37,171 nt of DNA from Flavobacteriaceae bacterium (GTDB taxonomy: Bacteria; Bacteroidota; Bacteroidia; Flavobacteriales; Flavobacteriaceae), in assembly GCA_023260435.1 (NCBI GenBank), contig JALQVG010000024.1, forward strand, positions 1 to 37,171. Direction: 5' to 3'. Both the position numbers and the translations under genes were made by a program. Positions 34,592 through 37,171 of the stretch are shown here, piece by piece. Each line of letters opens with the position of its first letter. Within the stretch, counting starts at the first letter, position 1. The notes under the pieces were generated by a model. It was given only the letters and a program-made list of their open reading frames with translations, searched no databases and had not been told where the DNA came from.

Positions 34592-36513
34592 TACATCATC
34601 GCTGTCAAGTTAAACCTCAATTTAAGCAGTTCTTGAATGTGTTTTACCGCTTGGAACGTAGCTTTTAATTTTATTTTTTCCTCTTTTGTCAGCAGAGACA
34701 GTTCAATATATCTCCCAGAATTGTTTTGGGCCAATCCCTGTTTGGTTCTGAACTTAATGAGGTCTTTGGTAGCCGTGGCGCAATCCATATACAGCTCTTC
34801 ATTTTGCGGTTCCAATTGGGCTAGTTTTTCGTAGCGCCTTTGGGTATTGTTGACATCTTTAACTCCATGGGATAGGATCAGCACTCGAGCAGCATCGATT
34901 AACGGCATAAGCGCTCGTCTTTTTAAATCAAATCGATCCTTGTTTGTCCCGTCTTGTTCAACGATAAAACTTCTGAAAAACCCAGTAGGGGGAGGGCTTT
35001 GTAAGGCGCCCAAAGCAAAATGCGCTAAAAAAACAGGGTGCAAGTTGATCTGTTCAAAGACTTCATCGGAAAGTGATTCAACTAGAGTTTTATTTCCATA
35101 AGTAAAGTTGTAGTCAAAAAATATAGAGGAGAGCAAAACTTCTTCTCTTCCAGGGTTTTGAATCCAGTGTTGGATGTTTTGTTTCCACTCGCTGGCCGAT
35201 AGACACCACTTAGGATTAGATGCCATCATCTCCGCAGGACAGTATTCATACCCAATGGTTTTTAAGTTTTTTGTCACCGACTTACCCAAAGACAAAAAGT
35301 ATTCTTTTACCTCATCTTCGCGCCCTTCAAGTGGATCTTGATACAGCAGCGCATTGTCTTGATCTGTCTGCAGCAATTGCTCAGATCGACCTTGACTTCC
35401 TAACGACAACCAGGCAAATGCGACGGGTGGCTCACTGCGCTTTTTGAGTTGTAATTGGATTATTTGCTTGATGCATGCGTCGTTTAATTCTGTAATTAAA
35501 TTAGCGATGATGTTGGTTGGAATTTTGCGGTCTAAATAACGCTGGATCAAATGGGTGATTTGCACCCTTATTTTTTTGAGGGTGGACGTGTTTTCTGCCC
35601 TCATAATGGCTTTGATCAACAAGGTGGGGTTTTGACCTATTGCCATTAATACATCATCTTTGGAGATTACCCCTAAAGCTTTGCTTTGTGACGTGCCATC
35701 TACAGTGACGCAAAGATGACTGATCCTATGTCTGACTAACATCATCTGCGCATGGGTCACGGTTACATTTTCCAAGCAAGTGTAGACCGGGCTGACCATG
35801 ATTTCAGCCGCCGTAGCTTCAAGGGAGATTTCTGCAGTGCATATCTTGTTGCGCAAATCTTTATCCGTGATAATTCCTACAGGCCTCACTTTGTCGTGAA
35901 CTATGATGGAGCCAACTCGGTGGTCCCTCATTTTTTTGGCCAAATCTACAATTGGGGTGTCCGGACTGCATTTGACCAATTTTCCTCGATGTGCAATGGG
36001 TTGTAAATCCAAGGGATGGGGTTCCTCGATACTGTTTCCTGATTGTATCGTGTATTCTGCAGCGTACAACTGACCGCGATCACTTTCCGAAAAAGGGTTT
36101 CTGGTATTGGTTTGAAAACTAGCCCATATAAAGTCTCCCACGGCAGGATTGTTGTGTACCATGGGCATGAAAAGTTCAATCGGTATAGCGTACACAATCG
36201 ACTCCTCATAGGCCCTAGCTTGTAAGTGATATACCGGCCCCAAAACGAGCGGTCTTAAGCCGAAGAGATCGCCTTCGTCACATAAATCGATTAGTTCTGT
36301 GGGTTCTTTTTGCTCAATGGCCACAGCACCTTTGTAGACAACATAAAACACGGAATGCGTCGAATCACCTTGATCAAAGACCAATTGCTCTTTCTCTAAA
36401 TACTTGACGGTAACTCCTTGGGTTAAACTGATTAAATCAGCGCGTTTTAACCGATCAAAGGGTGGGTAGCGCATTAAAAAATCAGCTACGCGTTCATGCA
36501 GGGAGTTTTTCAC
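34591..36513 (-). CDS. cNMP-binding / CBS-pair / DUF294 nucleotidyltransferase-like signalling protein
   Basis: This 640-residue cytosolic protein has four parts in order: a cyclic-nucleotide-binding-like domain (about 15-130, with FDQGDSTHSVFYVVYKGAVAI and EGDLFG), two CBS domains (about 172-295, with GSIIVHDKVRPVGIITDKDLRNK and ALGVISKDDVLMAI), a DUF294 nucleotidyltransferase-like domain (about 310-460), and a helical DUF294 C-terminal domain (about 480-635). The polymerase-beta fold motif is intact: GSQGRSEQLLQTDQDNAL, with Gly-Ser and the Asp-x-Asp pair. It resembles GlnD-type regulators; the target is unknown. The start is GTG at 36513, and the next in-frame ATG is 13 codons later. Confidence 0.88.
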   Translation of the reverse strand: MKNSLHERVADFLMRYPPFDRLKRADLISLTQGVTVKYLEKEQLVFDQGDSTHSVFYVVYKGAVAIEQKEPTELIDLCDEGDLFGLRPLVLGPVYHLQARAYEESIVYAIPIELFMPMVHNNPAVGDFIWASFQTNTRNPFSESDRGQLYAAEYTIQSGNSIEEPHPLDLQPIAHRGKLVKCSPDTPIVDLAKKMRDHRVGSIIVHDKVRPVGIITDKDLRNKICTAEISLEATAAEIMVSPVYTCLENVTVTHAQMMLVRHRISHLCVTVDGTSQSKALGVISKDDVLMAIGQNPTLLIKAIMRAENTSTLKKIRVQITHLIQRYLDRKIPTNIIANLITELNDACIKQIIQLQLKKRSEPPVAFAWLSLGSQGRSEQLLQTDQDNALLYQDPLEGREDEVKEYFLSLGKSVTKNLKTIGYEYCPAEMMASNPKWCLSASEWKQNIQHWIQNPGREEVLLSSIFFDYNFTYGNKTLVESLSDEVFEQINLHPVFLAHFALGALQSPPPTGFFRSFIVEQDGTNKDRFDLKRRALMPLIDAARVLILSHGVKDVNNTQRRYEKLAQLEPQNEELYMDCATATKDLIKFRTKQGLAQNNSGRYIELSLLTKEEKIKLKATFQAVKHIQELLKLRFNLTAMM

Positions 36514-36545
36514 TGTAGACTTGTTTTTCGGTAGGCTAAGATACG

Positions 36546-36578
36546 AAAAAAGCCCCCCAACCTAAGTTGAAGGGCTTT
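36546..36578 (-). terminator. Terminator of tRNA-Met
   Basis: On the minus strand AAGCCCTTCAAC and GTTGGGGGGCTT form a 12-bp stem with two G-T pairs and a TTAG loop, followed by six T (36551-36546). It begins 2 nt after the tRNA 3' end. Confidence 0.85.
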
Positions 36579-36579
36579 G

Positions 36580-36653
36580 TAGCGAGAGGGGGGCACGATC
36601 CCCCGACCTCCGGGTTATGAATCCGACGCTCTAACCAACTGAGCTACCTCGCC
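36580..36653 (-). tRNA. tRNA-Met (CAT), probably elongator
   Basis: The minus-strand cloverleaf has acceptor GGCGAGG/TCTCGCT with G-T at 1-72 and discriminator A. The anticodon loop TTCATAA gives CAT. The paired first position (rather than C1/A72) argues against an initiator; a lysidine-modified tRNA-Ile cannot be fully excluded. The T-stem GGGGG/CCCCC is perfect, but the T-loop is ATCGTGC, with A54 and T58 in place of the usual T54 and A58. No CCA is encoded. Confidence 0.9.
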
Positions 36654-36667
36654 GTGTTTAAAGGGGG

Positions 36668-36700
36668 CAAATATAAAATTTAATTTGTAGTTCCTCCAAA
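36668..36700 (-). promoter_or_regulatory. Promoter of tRNA-Met
   Basis: On the minus strand TTTG (36700-36697), 21 nt, then TATATTTG (36675-36668). It is an exact match to the Bacteroidota promoter, with the same 21-nt spacing as the promoter of the other tRNA cluster. The predicted start is about 8 nt before the tRNA. Confidence 0.8.
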
Positions 36701-36785
36701 AAATGGACAAAAATATTACATCTCATTTGTTTTTTTATCCTACATAAATATATATATTGTGAGCTGTAATAGAGATAGAAAAAAA

Positions 36786-37171
36786 ATGAGTGATTTAATA
36801 AAATATGAAATAGAGTTTGTGATACAGTCTTCCCCGCAACTCTTATTCCAGTACATAGCAACACCCTCTGGGCTTTCAGAGTGGTTTGCAGATAATGTAA
36901 ATTCTAGGGGGGAGCTTTTCACTTTTATCTGGGACGAGTCTGAAGAACAGGCAAAGCTTTTAAAAAGAAAGTCAGATGAGTTTGTAAAATTCAAATGGAA
37001 TTACACAGATGATGATAGTTTTTTTGAAATGAGAAGCGCTTTCCAGGGAAGACCAGTGGCAGCACAGGACCAAGATAGAGAACAACGGGCGGCAGGTGGT
37101 CGATTGGGCAACCGCGACTATCCAGCAAAGCGATTGACTCGTGTTGAGCGAGCGGCCAAACGTGCGATGGA
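36786..37171 (+). CDS. START-like (AHSA1-type) domain protein, partial, with atypical C-terminal tail
   Basis: The frame starts at ATG 36786 and stays open to the window edge (128 residues visible). Residues 1-83 (KYEIEFVIQSSPQLLFQYIATPSGLSEWFADNVNS... to FFEMR) match the small START-like proteins found throughout Flavobacteriia, which bind a hydrophobic ligand of unknown nature. The family normally continues with more strands and a long C-terminal helix, ending near 125-130 residues. Here, from residue 84 on, the sequence switches to an Arg/Ala-rich tail (QDQDREQRAAGG, ERAAKRAM) with no likeness to the family. The DNA goes from about 36% GC (36786-37031) to about 58% GC (37032-37171) at the same point. 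The first part is a real gene; the last 140 bp may be foreign or a mis-join. Confidence 0.7.
   Translation, partial: MSDLIKYEIEFVIQSSPQLLFQYIATPSGLSEWFADNVNSRGELFTFIWDESEEQAKLLKRKSDEFVKFKWNYTDDDSFFEMRSAFQGRPVAAQDQDREQRAAGGRLGNRDYPAKRLTRVERAAKRAM

Overview
The window reads as chromosomal DNA of a Bacteroidota bacterium, most likely of the order Flavobacteriales. Three things point there. The promoters that can be recognised are of the Bacteroidota type (TTTG, about 19-21 nt, TAnnTTTG), seen best in front of the tRNA genes and the amidase operon. The gene families are typical of the group: DUF5916 barrel, Bacteroidota-type LptD, amidase with a SPOR-like tail, long PurC, BshA for bacillithiol, and a START-like protein. 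Shine-Dalgarno sequences are scarce. No rRNA, phage, transposase, integron or CRISPR array was seen; this is an ordinary, densely packed housekeeping region.

Layout. 1-633: a terminator from a gene left of the window, a gene-free stretch, then a minus-strand tRNA cluster (Ser-GCT, Pro-TGG, Arg-TCT) with its own promoter and terminator. 713-2875: an outer-membrane DUF5916 protein. 2870-7439, minus strand: tsaD, rsmE and a THUMP-like methyltransferase, overlapping end to start (RNA modification), then an MscS channel with its own promoter box. 7510-11856: tamB, divergent from tsaD. 11998-14925: pfkA, gap, and a BadF-type sugar kinase. 14930-17972, minus strand: lptD followed by ridA. 18078-25571: a long plus-strand run of amidase, MCE lipid-transport protein, membrane Fe-S protein, soluble CCG Fe-S protein, a small protein of unknown function, GH3 N-acetylhexosaminidase and bshA. 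25572-27922, minus strand: UDP-glucuronate 4-epimerase and UDP-glucose dehydrogenase. 28038-29435, minus strand: mnmE. 29525-29863: a DUF4870 membrane protein. 29866-31905, minus strand: the SAM hydrolase (DUF62) and dnaN, each with its own promoter box. 32024-33931: phoH and purC. 33950-36513, minus strand: a cNMP/CBS/DUF294 signalling nucleotidyltransferase coupled to a 3'-5' exonuclease. 36580-36653: tRNA-Met. 36786-37171: a START-like protein running off the window.

Working together, the genes cover four themes: envelope building (lptD, tamB, mce, amidase, DUF5916, UDP-uronate synthesis), peptidoglycan turnover (amidase, GH3, GlcNAc-kinase-like protein), glycolysis (pfkA, gap) and RNA/replication housekeeping (tsaD, rsmE, mnmE, dnaN, tRNAs).

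I did not find a convincing new defence or mobile system. The items most worth a second look are: the abrupt change in composition and protein family at about 37032, which looks like a chimeric join or a replaced C-terminus; the MCE / HdrBC-like Fe-S pair / unknown-protein block at 19270-22855; the dyad between the divergent lptD and amidase promoters; the dyad with two DnaA-box-like 9-mers between the SAM hydrolase gene and dnaN; and an atypical T-loop in tRNA-Met.
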